Assembly (NCBI GenBank): GCA_964036045.1
Contig: OZ038378.1
Coordinates: 20,723,941-20,787,940, forward strand
Length of the DNA stretch: 64,000 nucleotides
Source: Eutreptiella sp. 'Long Island Sound 2002'
Taxonomy: Eukaryota; Euglenozoa; Euglenophyceae; Eutreptiales; Eutreptiaceae
Direction: 5' to 3'
Every line of letters begins with the position of its first letter. Positions within the stretch are counted from its first letter, which is position 1. The notes below the pieces were generated by a model. The model was given only the letters and a program-made list of their open reading frames with translations. It did not search any database and was not told the origin of the DNA. This document shows, piece after piece, positions 24,001 to 33,217 of this stretch. Made by a program: the position numbers and the translations under genes.

Positions 24001-25611
24001 CTTGCGCCGGGCGCACCGCCGCCGGCCCATCACCCCTCGCCACACCCTCTGGACCTGCACGGCCGCTCGGTCCTGCATGCTCAGGATCAGGCGGTGCGCC
24101 CGCATGAAGTAGGCGGCCCACAGCTCCGCGCGCAGCCCCGCCTCCGCCACCACCACCCGCGCCCTGGCCTCGCCCTCCCAATGCTCCTGAAGGGCTCGCT
24201 CGGAGGCCAGCGCCTGCGCCACCACGTCGACCCACGCCGCGCCCTCCTCCCGCATCCGCTGCATCCGCTGCTCCTTCTCGCGCTTGGCCACGACCCAGCG
24301 CTCCCGCACCCCAAGTTCCGTGGACCACTGCCGCAGCAGACGGCCCCGCTGCTCGTCCTCCAGGCGCTCGAAATCCTGCCGCTCCTCCGCCTCCGCGACC
24401 TGCGCCTTCGCCCGCCGGGCCTCCGCCAACCGGGCGGTCACCGCCAGGACCTCGCGGTAGAGCGTCCGCTCGGTGTTCGCGATCATGTGGAACACCGTCT
24501 CCTGCTCCTCCTCCAGAAGGTCCCGGAAGTCCTGGTCCTGCGCCTCCAGAAGCTGCGCCTCCGCCTGCACGCGCAGGCCCAGGGCGTGCGGGGCGAAGTC
24601 GCTGTGCCAGGCCGTCAGCTGCTCCAGCACCACCGCCTGACGGGCGTACAACTCGTACCGCTCGAAGGTGTACAGGTGCCACTGCTGGGCCTCGCGCGTC
24701 AGCACCGCGCGGTCCTCCTCCTCCTGCTGCATCACGCCGTACAGCCGCAGCGCCACAAGCCGCGTCCTCAAGGGGGCCTCCAGCTGCTGCCGTTGCTCGT
24801 GCTCACCGGCCGCGATCTCGTCGCGGATGTCACTCTCCAGATCCGAAAGCCGCTTCGCAGCCCGAGAGACCTGGCGGTCGTTCATGGCCATGAGGAGCTG
24901 CAGGAACTCGTGCTGCATGGCCTGCCACAGCTCCTCCAGCTCCAAGTGCCGCTGGTACTCCAGACTGGCGCGCGTGCGCCGCTCGTTCCCGACGGCGGCG
25001 CGGTGCAGCGCCGTCTGGAACGCGTCCATCTCCCGGTCGGCGATCAGCAGCAGGTGCGTCTCCTGTTCCCTCTGGACCCGCGCCCGCATCTCGTCCTCCT
25101 GGTCGATGACCCTCTGCCGCTTCTTAATCATGTCGGCGCGGCGGGCGAGCGTCGTCCGGGTCCACTCGGCCGAGGCCTGGGCCTCAAGGTCCAGGTGTTG
25201 TCGGGCGACCCACTCGTCCCTCGCGATGGCGTCGCGGCAGAGCTGCGCGTAGCTGGACAGCTCGTGCACCTGCTCGGGCCTCAGGCCTTGCGGCGGCTTC
25301 TTCAGGGGGTCGGCCTCTCTGACCCACTTCGGCGTGTGCGCGCGGCCCCGCGACCCCGGCCGGTCGTCGGCGGGCTGGGGGGGCCACTCCGGGAAGCACA
25401 GCCCGCACTCGGCGGTCTGATGCGCCGGGGGGGGCGCATAGGGGACCGGGGCGGCGGCGTACCCCGGGAAGACCAGGGGGTTGGGGGTGGGGCCGCCTGC
25501 GTTCCAGTGGTACTCCTGGAGGGTCTTGGACGGCTTGTGCACGGGCTCATACCCGAACCCGCCCTGCTCGCCGACGGCGTGCCAGAACTCGTGCGTGTTG
25601 AAGTCCGCCAT
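21076..25611 (-). CDS. Large coiled-coil protein with IQ motif (4 exons)
   Basis: Exons on the minus strand are 25611-23584, 22978-22739, 22571-22210 and 21787-21076. Introns of 605, 167 and 422 nt are GT-AG, with phases 0, 0 and 2. Together they give 1113 residues. The N-terminal 130 residues are Pro-rich and less ordered. Residues about 130-660 are long Glu/Arg/Gln/Ala heptads (RARVQREQETHLLL, RTLYREVLAVTARLAEARRA), predicted coiled coil. An IQ-type calmodulin-binding helix (VQVQRVWRGVMGRRRCARRK) lies near residue 515. Exons 2 and 3 continue the heptads; the C-terminus (exon 4) is Pro/Gly-rich around a helical end. Long helical IQ proteins of this type are often cytoskeletal or ciliary, but no ortholog was identified. 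The ATG at 25611 has no in-frame upstream alternative nearby. Intron 1 begins inside an open frame, so an unspliced read would end at 23557. Confidence 0.85.
22019..22055 (+). repeat. GGCNGTTGGC motif repeat, copy in intron 3 of the IQ gene
   Basis: Partner of 20391-20425, with CGATGGCCGTTGGCACTTAA then CCGACCGTTGGCGGTTAGCC. A third, partial copy at 21866-21890 is also in this intron. Confidence 0.6.
23170..23575. repeat. Imperfect 18-bp and related repeats in intron 1 of the IQ gene
   Basis: Copies of GTGTGAGAGGCAGAGGTT and relatives (GAGGCAGGGGC, GCACAGACTGCCAACGC-like) tandemly occupy the intron. The cleanest three copies are at 23511-23575. Confidence 0.75.
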
Positions 25612-26850
25612 GAAGTCCGGTCACATGGTGATTGCTGCACGGCAACGCGGGGCAGGGGGAGGCAACACGGTAGCACGCGAAGGGGTCGTTCGGGATGGGA
25701 GGGTGTACCCAGCCCTGTACTCGGCTCATGCTGTTGCATCTGCTGCTGCTCCTGCAGCCCGACACACGACAAAGACTCAGAAAGTGAAATGCTCGATGCA
25801 CCCCACATCCCTCTTGCTTGAGCACGGGCCTAGGCCAGGGTAAGCGACGGTCAGAGGGGGCATTTTCGTGCGCACAGCGCCAATTATTACGTTGTTTATC
25901 CCGGGAACACCCCTGAAAACCACCCACCCACAGAAGGATGCATGATCCATTCAAAACAGCATGCGGTGCAGAATTCAGGACCCTGGGATCCGTGGCAAGC
26001 ATTAGACTAAAAAAATAAACCCTGGTGTACCAGGATCCGTGTCTACCGGTGGTGGAAAACAGCCGACTTTTCGCACAGCGTGCGCACAGCGCACGGTGTG
26101 CTCCCAGACGGGGATCCTGCGCTTGGACAAGGCCAGCACTGGGGCGGGGGTGTGGTGGTGCAGTGTGATATGTTGCACACCTGAAGGGGATGGGTGGGTT
26201 GGGATGTGTGCGCAGACATGGATGACGGACAGCATTGTTGACACCAGCCCAGCGACCCGCCGAGCGACCAGGCCAACCCAACCATCAACCAATGGACCGC
26301 ACACAAATTTGCACCAAATTGCCGATTTGCACCACAAGGTTCATGCATTTACTTTTACTTCTACTTTTTGCACAGAAACCAGTGGCATCTTCACACCGCT
26401 TTTGCGAAGCATGTCTTGCACAATTCCTTTTGCTGGTGCACAACCAATGTGCGCCCTTGAGCATCTGATGTCCAATGGTGTGTTGGTATGAAGCGGGTCA
26501 TGGGTCTTCCCCTCCCAGTCTTCCCCTCCGCACAATAAAACAGGGCGGGCATACTCCTTCCCAACAGCTGTGCCGTTCGTGCACCGCATCCAAGAGAAGA
26601 ACGACGGTGAGTGCTTGCATAAGAAAAGGGTAACAGAGGGCGATCCAAAGACGTGAAACCAGTGACCGAGGCAACCGGCGGAACTGAACCGTGGGAAATG
26701 CACCTGCCCATGGGGCGCCAAGGTGCAGCCCTTGACCCCGACATCCTGTCAACATTTTGGCCCCCTGAAGTGGGTGCGGGGAGCCGGGCTGGAGTCCCGG
26801 GTACCCCAACATACATACCTCAAAGTGATCCCCTCGTCGCACTGCTTATT
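25612..26850. other. Gene-less stretch 5' of the IQ gene
   Basis: Would contain the promoter of the IQ gene. No obvious TATA or repeated element. Frames on both strands lack recognisable domains. Confidence 0.45.
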
Positions 26851-26854
26851 TCGA

Positions 26855-27247
26855 ACATACAGGCTGCAAGATTGGCAAAAGCTGAAAAAATATGTTCCCA
26901 ACAATACGCATGGTGATGTCTGCCCAAATGGGGTTCCAGCCCTGCCTGAAAAAGACAACGCAAACGACGATTCGGAATAACCGTGTATGACATGTTCAGT
27001 GCATGTGTGCGTGCCGCCTTTTAAGCTCTGGTGCTCAAAAATGCGACCACCTACCACCTAACACCTACCACCTACCACCCCCAACCCACACATTTCTGAA
27101 ATGGCCTTTTCGCACAGATTTCAAAAAGTTTACACATACCCCCCTCTACGGAACGAAATTCTGGTGCATGGGACAAAAAATTGAAAACCCCTGAAAAAGT
27201 GTGAATTTGCCCCGCGTTGGCATATAACGGATGATCCCGAGAGATAT
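26855..27247 (+). mobile_element. TIR DNA transposon, truncated copy C
   Basis: Matches the right halves of the elements at 27736-28627 and 49304-50205. It encodes KLKKYVPNNTHGDVCPNGVP followed by an acidic tail and stop at 26980, then the shared right-hand non-coding region with an AG acceptor-like site, and ends with the terminal CCCGAGAGATAT. No left terminal repeat was found, so it is 5'-truncated. Confidence 0.7.
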
Positions 27248-27657
27248 GTGGGGCCGCAACAGGTCATCAAAGCGCTCCACACATGCACACCCTGGTATGC
27301 ATATGCAGCAATATTCGGCAGTTCCTTTCAGATGCTGTCCGTCGACGGGCTTGAGCATCAGTTAACCTACTGACCTTTGGCCGATTGGGTGCCAGCCTCA
27401 GAGCAGGGTCCTCAGGTGAAGCTGAAGCGGCCTCAGTATTGTGGAATGTAGGCTAGAGGTCTTGGCCGACAAAACACGGCCAAACAGGGAACCAGGCAGA
27501 GAAGGTTGGTCAGCCTGTACATACAGGGGGGGGAGAGGAAAGAACATCTCTGAACTTATACCATGGTCACCTCAAACCAGACATTCCAGTGCAGCAGGAG
27601 TCAGGGAGAGAAAAAAATAGACAAGAGAAAAGAGAGCTGCCGGCGCCATAGTCTACA

Positions 27658-27730
27658 CGCCGGGCATCGAACCTACGCCCTCCGGGACGAAGCCCCCGTG
27701 CACTTCCAGTATACTGCGCTGCCGATGTGC
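27658..27730 (-). tRNA. tRNA-like sequence abutting a transposon terminus
   Basis: The minus strand has an A-box-like stretch AGCGCAGTATACTGG (27707-27721) and a perfect B box GGTTCGATGCC (27663-27673), with a GGGGCTTCGTCCC hairpin between them. Stems are imperfect and the A-B spacing is a little long, so function is doubtful. It ends about 6 bp from the left terminus of the DNA transposon at 27736. Confidence 0.35.
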
Positions 27731-27735
27731 TACAG

Positions 27736-28627
27736 ATATCTCTCGGGGACGTTGCCGAACCTGCCAACTTTCTGGGTTTTCGGGGGTCGGTGCCATTGTT
27801 GCCTCATTTGTGCCCACTGAGTGTCCGGAGGTAGGGGTATGTGGGGTATATTCGGAAAGCCCTTGAAAAGGGCTATTTGGAACACCTGGGTCTGCATGCT
27901 GTACTGACAACATCTTTAAGATTTTTGTCCGTTTCGGACGGTGCATGTGTTGCTTGCTGCCTCTTTTTTTCAACAGGCAGCTGCCATGTCTTCATACAAA
28001 TTCACGCCACGGGCTGCTGCTTCCCCGGATGCACCACAAAAGCCGCTGACGCGCAAAAGGGCTCGCTCTGGGGGTGCAGAGTGGGTGCAGGTTGCTTGGC
28101 ATGAGCCTGGTAGCCGGGCAAAAAAGCCCCGTACCTCCCGCTCACAGCCACCCGCATGCTCCCACAAGGAGCATGACATTTCTGACGCCCGCTGAGGCCA
28201 CCACTTTTGTTGCCCAGTTTTGGGATCGAAAGACGCACCCCACCAAGGCCTCGCAACATGAAATTGAAATTGAAGAAATATGTCCCTGTCCACAAACAGG
28301 GGGACGTCTGCCCTAATGGGGTCCCCGCCCTGCCTGAAAAAAGCAATGCTGACAGTGACAGTGATTCTGAATAAAAATGGATAAACGGTGCAGTGCCGTG
28401 TCTGTGTGCACCGTCCCATGTGTTGTGCTGCGCTGAAAAATGTCAACCCCTCCCCCCCAAACCCATACATTTCTGAAATGGCGTTTTCTTGCAGATTTCA
28501 AAAAGTATACACATCCCCCCCCCCCCAGGTGACGACATGTTTGCACACGGAAGCAAAAGGTGTAGAAGGTGCCGAAAAGTGCCAAAACCCAGAAAGTTGG
28601 CAGGTTCTGAATGTCCCCGAGAGATAT
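27736..28627 (+). mobile_element. TIR DNA transposon, copy A (892 bp)
   Basis: Termini are inverted repeats: left ATATCTCTCGGGGACGTTGC then AACCTGCCAACTTTCTGGGT; right, read inward, ATATCTCTCGGGGACATTCA then the same AACCTGCCAACTTTCTGGGT. Inside are a conserved intron-like end (TTTTTTTCAACAG), a short frame MSSYKFTPRAAASPDAPQKP from 27986, and a second frame KLKKYVPVHKQGDVCPNGVP ending in an acidic Asp/Ser tail at about 28372. No DDE catalytic core is present. It is therefore probably non-autonomous, moved by a transposase elsewhere. Confidence 0.78.
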
Positions 28628-28639
28628 GTGGGGGGGGGG

Positions 28640-29480
28640 GGCTGCTGAAAAACAAATTGTTTACCCCCTGGGGGGTCGGTCCGGTTCCAGCAGCCAGGTT
28701 TGGGGGGCTGGATGGGGGAGGTCAGGGATCAGAAAACTGTTTCATGTTTGGGATACATATTTGGATTCCCCATGAAATTCTGAGCATTTTGAGTACACAC
28801 ACATGGGGTACAAACAAAACGTTACCCCCCACAAAATGTAAGGAAAAAATTTCCAGCGCCTTTGGCACCAAATTCGGACCAAATGTTGTTGGGACCTTCT
28901 AAAATTGTGGCTATTTTGAGGGGACGGGTCAAGGGCTGCAGCTCAGCGCCCCCCTGCACCTGCCTAAGAAAAGTACCACTAGTGGTCAGCCCAGTGCCAG
29001 AGGACTGGGCTGACCAGACTGACCCCCCGTCCCCCTCCGAAATGGCAAAGGCACCAAACGTTGCGGAAATCACCCCCGGTGGCGTGTGGACTGCGCCGTG
29101 GTCTGTACACCACCGGCGCACATGCTCAGGACCTTGTGCCCAAAAATGGACGATTTGGTGGGGCAGCACAGCGCCCCTGCGGACAGCCCAAAGCCCCGCC
29201 CCCCCTTGTCTAAGCTACTCAAAAGTACAGAATTAATACAATCCCTACGCCTACTGTAGCCTAGACAAGGCCGTAGCTTGCACGCGACAAATACAACTAT
29301 CAGCACACACGTGCGTGCGTGCAAGGTATAAGTGCACCTTAACTTCCACCCACATTCCCAAAGGCATGCAAACACAAGAACGTTTTTGGAACATGAAATT
29401 TTCAGGTTCACACCCATGTTCTCACAAGCAATTAAGCATGAGAAGCCTACAAATGTTCAGCTCGGAAACCCTTCTTGTGA
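28640..29480. other. Spacer without recognised gene
   Basis: Starts with a G-run; unassigned sequence with ACACGTGCGTGCG near 29306. No exon supported. Confidence 0.4.
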
Positions 29481-29700
29481 TCATACACCATGCGGAACAA
29501 TTGCACATGCTCACCACTTGAAGATGCCTTTAAAGATGCCTTTGAAGATGCCTTTGCCCGAGGTTTAGGGGCTGGTTTGGGCTTACGCAACTTCAAATTC
29601 TTGGGAATGAAATTGCCTGGCATGACTCCATGTAATTGGCAGATTTGTTACCAAAGCCAGGTCTTATGCGGTTGCATTACATTTCGTCCCGAATTAGATT
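29480..29700 (-). mobile_element. Fragment of the 51.8-kb DDE transposase family (C-terminal tail)
   Basis: The minus strand encodes Lys/Pro/Ala repeats (PKPAPKPRAKASSKA-like), then SGEHVQLF. This parallels the tail KPAPKGKHVQLF of the frame at 51851-52849. DNA identity is clearest at GAACAATTGCACATGCT. A 12-bp repeat (GATGCCTTTRAA) has expanded inside it. Confidence 0.6.
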
Positions 29701-29809
29701 AGGTACGGAATTAATATGGCCCCTACGCCTGCCGTAGCTTGGACAAAGCCGTAGCTTAGCCATAAATCAACGATGGTCATCACCCTCCGGAATGACTCCG
29801 GGAAATCTC

Positions 29810-30772
29810 TCAGTTCATTGTCACGAATACGGCACCGTAGCTTAGACAAAGGGGGGGGGGGGTACAGATCGACACACAAGCCCATCTTCCAACCGCATCC
29901 CATGGCTCACTCGCTGTTCCAAATCCCAACCAAAAAGGGGGACCACAAAATGCAGGTGCCCTTGGTGCCACTTGGACAAGGCATGGTTGGCACAAGGCGG
30001 GTGAGGGGGTGTGACAACAGTGCAGTGAAAGGCAGTGCAGTGCAGACAATGGTCGTATGACGGGCAACAGGTCAAGACGGTTGGCTGTTCGATTAGGGGT
30101 AAGGGCACCATTCAAAGCCCAGGCCCGCAATGGCCTTGGGTGGGTGAAAAGGAGAATCTTGTCTCTGTCCAAGGCTCTCAATAAACGAACAGTGCCCGGT
30201 GCGCAGTAGGCTCGCACCTCGGGCGTGCAGAACTCCGCCTCAGGCGGCACCTCAGGAGGCAACACCAACGGATCCAAACAATCCCCTGAAGACGCGTGCT
30301 GCGGCCATGGCAGGGGGGACACGACCCGGTGTGCCAACCAGCCACTGGCAGGAGGACCGGCCGCGGGAGATCCGCCATCGCGGGGTGCAGGTGCCACGGC
30401 AGACGTGTACTTCGATGTCGAAGAGGTATGCGGGTGCAAGGAGCACGGATCGCGACCCTCGGCCCGTGGTACGCGGTACACTCTCGCCACCCACCGCAGC
30501 ACCACGACCACCGTGTCCTCATGCGAGAACAACACGACAGCTATCATTTGGGACAGCAGGGTCTTGACCCTCTTGGGCCATCCACCTGCGCGGACTTCAT
30601 TCGATGTGATGCAAAAACGGCCGTGCCTTCCGTGCTCTGTGATATGCCAACTGCGGCGGTCTACCCCTCCACAGCTGCGGCGGTGGAGCACTTTTGCGGG
30701 GCAGGGGACCACAAAACGAGGGGGGATGGGGCGGTGGCGGGCATTATTGGCCAGTCCCATTGAAGGCTGCAT
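29810..30772 (-). CDS. Long open frame, unrecognised
   Basis: 320 codons open on the minus strand, overlapped by a 235-codon frame on the plus strand. The minus-strand product is Pro/Ala-rich with no recognised domain. One stretch (CTPEVRAYCAPGTVRLLRAL) looks protein-like. Without a clean start context or splice sites I cannot say it is a gene. Confidence 0.18.
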   Translation of the reverse strand: MQPSMGLANNARHRPIPPRFVVPCPAKVLHRRSCGGVDRRSWHITEHGRHGRFCITSNEVRAGGWPKRVKTLLSQMIAVVLFSHEDTVVVVLRWVARVYRVPRAEGRDPCSLHPHTSSTSKYTSAVAPAPRDGGSPAAGPPASGWLAHRVVSPLPWPQHASSGDCLDPLVLPPEVPPEAEFCTPEVRAYCAPGTVRLLRALDRDKILLFTHPRPLRAWALNGALTPNRTANRLDLLPVIRPLSALHCLSLHCCHTPSPALCQPCLVQVAPRAPAFCGPPFWLGFGTASEPWDAVGRWACVSICTPPPLCLSYGAVFVTMN

Positions 30773-30932
30773 TCATGCCCCCATGACAATTCCACGTCTT
30801 TGCCCGACCACCGACTGCGCCCTTTGCTGGCGACACGCCAAGTGCGCCCCACATGCCTCTGCACAGACCCCCAATCTGAGAGTCACATGCTGCACAGTAA
30901 CAGCTACAAGTCACAGCCGGTCACCACAGTGA

Positions 30933-31318
30933 CAGCTACATCCTTCCCTAAGGGGCTGGGGTCCACTGGTGGTGGTGTAACACTCGCTCATGTTGGCCTT
31001 CTTGACTGTGTCTAACCTGAAACACATGGCACAACTGAGTCGAGAGACTGCAGTGGGTGAGTTTTGAAGAACAAGATCCAGTTACGACCCTCCATAGCTG
31101 CGAGACGCCTGTTGGGTGGTCATGAGCTGGCTAAGCAAACCATGAGGAAGTGAGGAGGGTGCACTGTGAATTCAGTCTCTTGTGGTGGCCGGTTTCTGGA
31201 GAGCTTGGCCTGCAGTGGGCTTGATAGAAGCGTTTGAACAGCACAGCACATGAGCACGTATTCCCAGGTCAGAGAGATTTAGGAGTTGCAGAAGCCACCC
31301 AAAGAACATAGCACCTTT
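30933..31318. other. Spacer without recognised gene
   Basis: No repeat or exon noticed. Confidence 0.4.
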
Positions 31319-31324
31319 GCCTCG

Positions 31325-31545
31325 TGCATAGTAAAACTATGTATGCTGTAACCATACATGCTGTAATCATACATGCTGTAACCATCTATGCTGTAACCAT
31401 ACATGCTGTAATCATACATGCTGTAACCATACATGCTGTAATTGTGCATGTAGCAACCATGTATGCTGTGAGAATGCATGTAATCACCATGAATGCTGTC
31501 ATCCTGCATGATGTGAACATACATGCTGTGGCCATGCGAGCTGAT
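31325..31545. repeat. 15-bp tandem repeat (CATACATGCTGTAAY)
   Basis: About 14 imperfect copies. Translated, they give a 5-residue period (TIHAV), which is an artefact of the 15-bp unit. A more degenerate relative occupies about 32300-32440 (CCATGCATGCGTGAA and similar). Confidence 0.9.
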
Positions 31546-31559
31546 GCAAGCTGGAGCTC

Positions 31560-33217
31560 TCAGCGATGATACGGTGGGTCTGAACCCCAGCACAGATAAA
31601 TGAATGAATGTTTGCCCAATTGTTGTCACTGGCAGATCTTTCAAAGAGGTTCGGAAGAAACTGCAAAAGGGAGCGTTGTGGGCCCTGGGCCAAAGAGCCC
31701 GCATTCCAGAGGGAGGGAGAGGGGCTCCAAAAGGGTCCGGATGGGGCGGCAATACCGTTTCCGTATTTTGTGCTGCACATTTTGAGCTGTGATTGAAAGC
31801 CTGGCCAGTCCGAATGCCGTGCTCCCCCCATAGTGCCTTGTTACCCAGAGGCATACACACGGTGCACACAGAGTGCCGCCTCGCGTTTTGTACCGCAAGC
31901 CCCTCCCCCCCCACTTATGTGCCCCTTGGGCGAAACTTGGGACATGTCATGCCCCGCCAATGGCGGCTGCAGGCTGCCTCACCCGGATCTCCCTCACCTC
32001 CGTGTTGACTCTGCCAAAGGTGGGACCCTCTCCAAATATACAGCAGCACCACACATGTGCAGGGTTGCCAAGAAAGACCCATACCCCACCTGCGTGGCTG
32101 GGCCTGTGACAGCACATGGCGCCTGAACCAGTGGCTCTCTGGGTTAGCCTTAGGTGGGGCATGAGGAATCCACCGTTCTGGGTGCTCGGGTGTCCGTGAC
32201 ACTGCCACGCAGACGGGGCACTGCACGGGATGAAGGGGACCATTGTTTTGGCGTCCGGGTCGCTTGGGACACCTCATCCCCAGCCCCCTCCCCCGCACGC
32301 GGTAACCATGCATCCTGGAACCACGTATACCTTTACCATGCATGCGTGAACCATGAGGCTGGAACCATACACGCTGAGACCATGCGTGTGGTAACCATGT
32401 ATGCTGCAAACATAAATGCTGTCAATTTGAAGGCTGTGGGGAGCATTCAGTGTGTTAGGCCCTCCTGCATGATTGCACAGATTGCTGTTGCTGTGACTAT
32501 CCACTCCCCAGGCCTTTTTTCTGAACCCAACGAATCTGGACAGCACGCCACAGCGCACTTTCCAGGGTAACAGTGAAGAAATTTAAGAAAATCTGAGAAT
32601 TTCATGAACGTTCTTGCGCACCCTCTACCCCATAGCCACCTGCTGCAGCACCCTTTGGTGACATTTCTGGTGCTTTTGGGTAGCACTACAGCTACACTCA
32701 TGTGCTTCCCAAGGTGTGATCGCACACCATGCGGCGTCTCCCAAATGTGAATCATAGATGACTTGTGCGGCCCAAGTATGCACCTACTCCATAAATTTGT
32801 GTATCGGATGGAGTCACCCAATGGGGGCCACAATAGGCACATCGCGTTGCATCATGCATGTATTAGTCATTGGGTGATTCCCCATCATTCTAAGCAGATT
32901 TCCACCTAAAAGGGACAAGAAGGGGCGAAGCTGGTGACAGGGGTGAAAGAAAATGAAGCCATATCAAATTTTTTTCAATAAGTGACCCCGAAGTAGGTGG
33001 TACCAAACAACAACAATGCCCTATTACCACATAATAGGTGTCTCTGGCATGGCGAAGTAGGAAAATGCGCACAGAGCGCACTGTTTCCCCTTCAACCCCA
33101 AGAAGGGGAACCCAGCCTATGCTTTGTAGTGGCTTAAAATCGGGGCCGACGTCGGGAAAAACAGCCAACGTGCACCCGTGGCCGCACTCCCCTCACCGAG
33201 ATTATGATGCCGTGATC
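31560..33217. other. Spacer downstream of the protease gene
   Basis: Contains the degenerate 15-bp repeat at 32300-32440 and no supportable exon. The 3' end of the protease gene lies at its right edge. Confidence 0.4.

Noticed and set aside
23272..25821. 849-codon plus-strand open frame
   Set aside because: It is the antisense of IQ-gene exon 1. High GC removes stops; the product is Leu/His/Arg/Pro-biased with no domain, while the minus strand has heptads, an IQ motif and matched splice phases.
31279..31914. 211-codon minus-strand frame with HSMYGYS repeats
   Set aside because: Translation of the 15-bp repeat; no other protein-like part.
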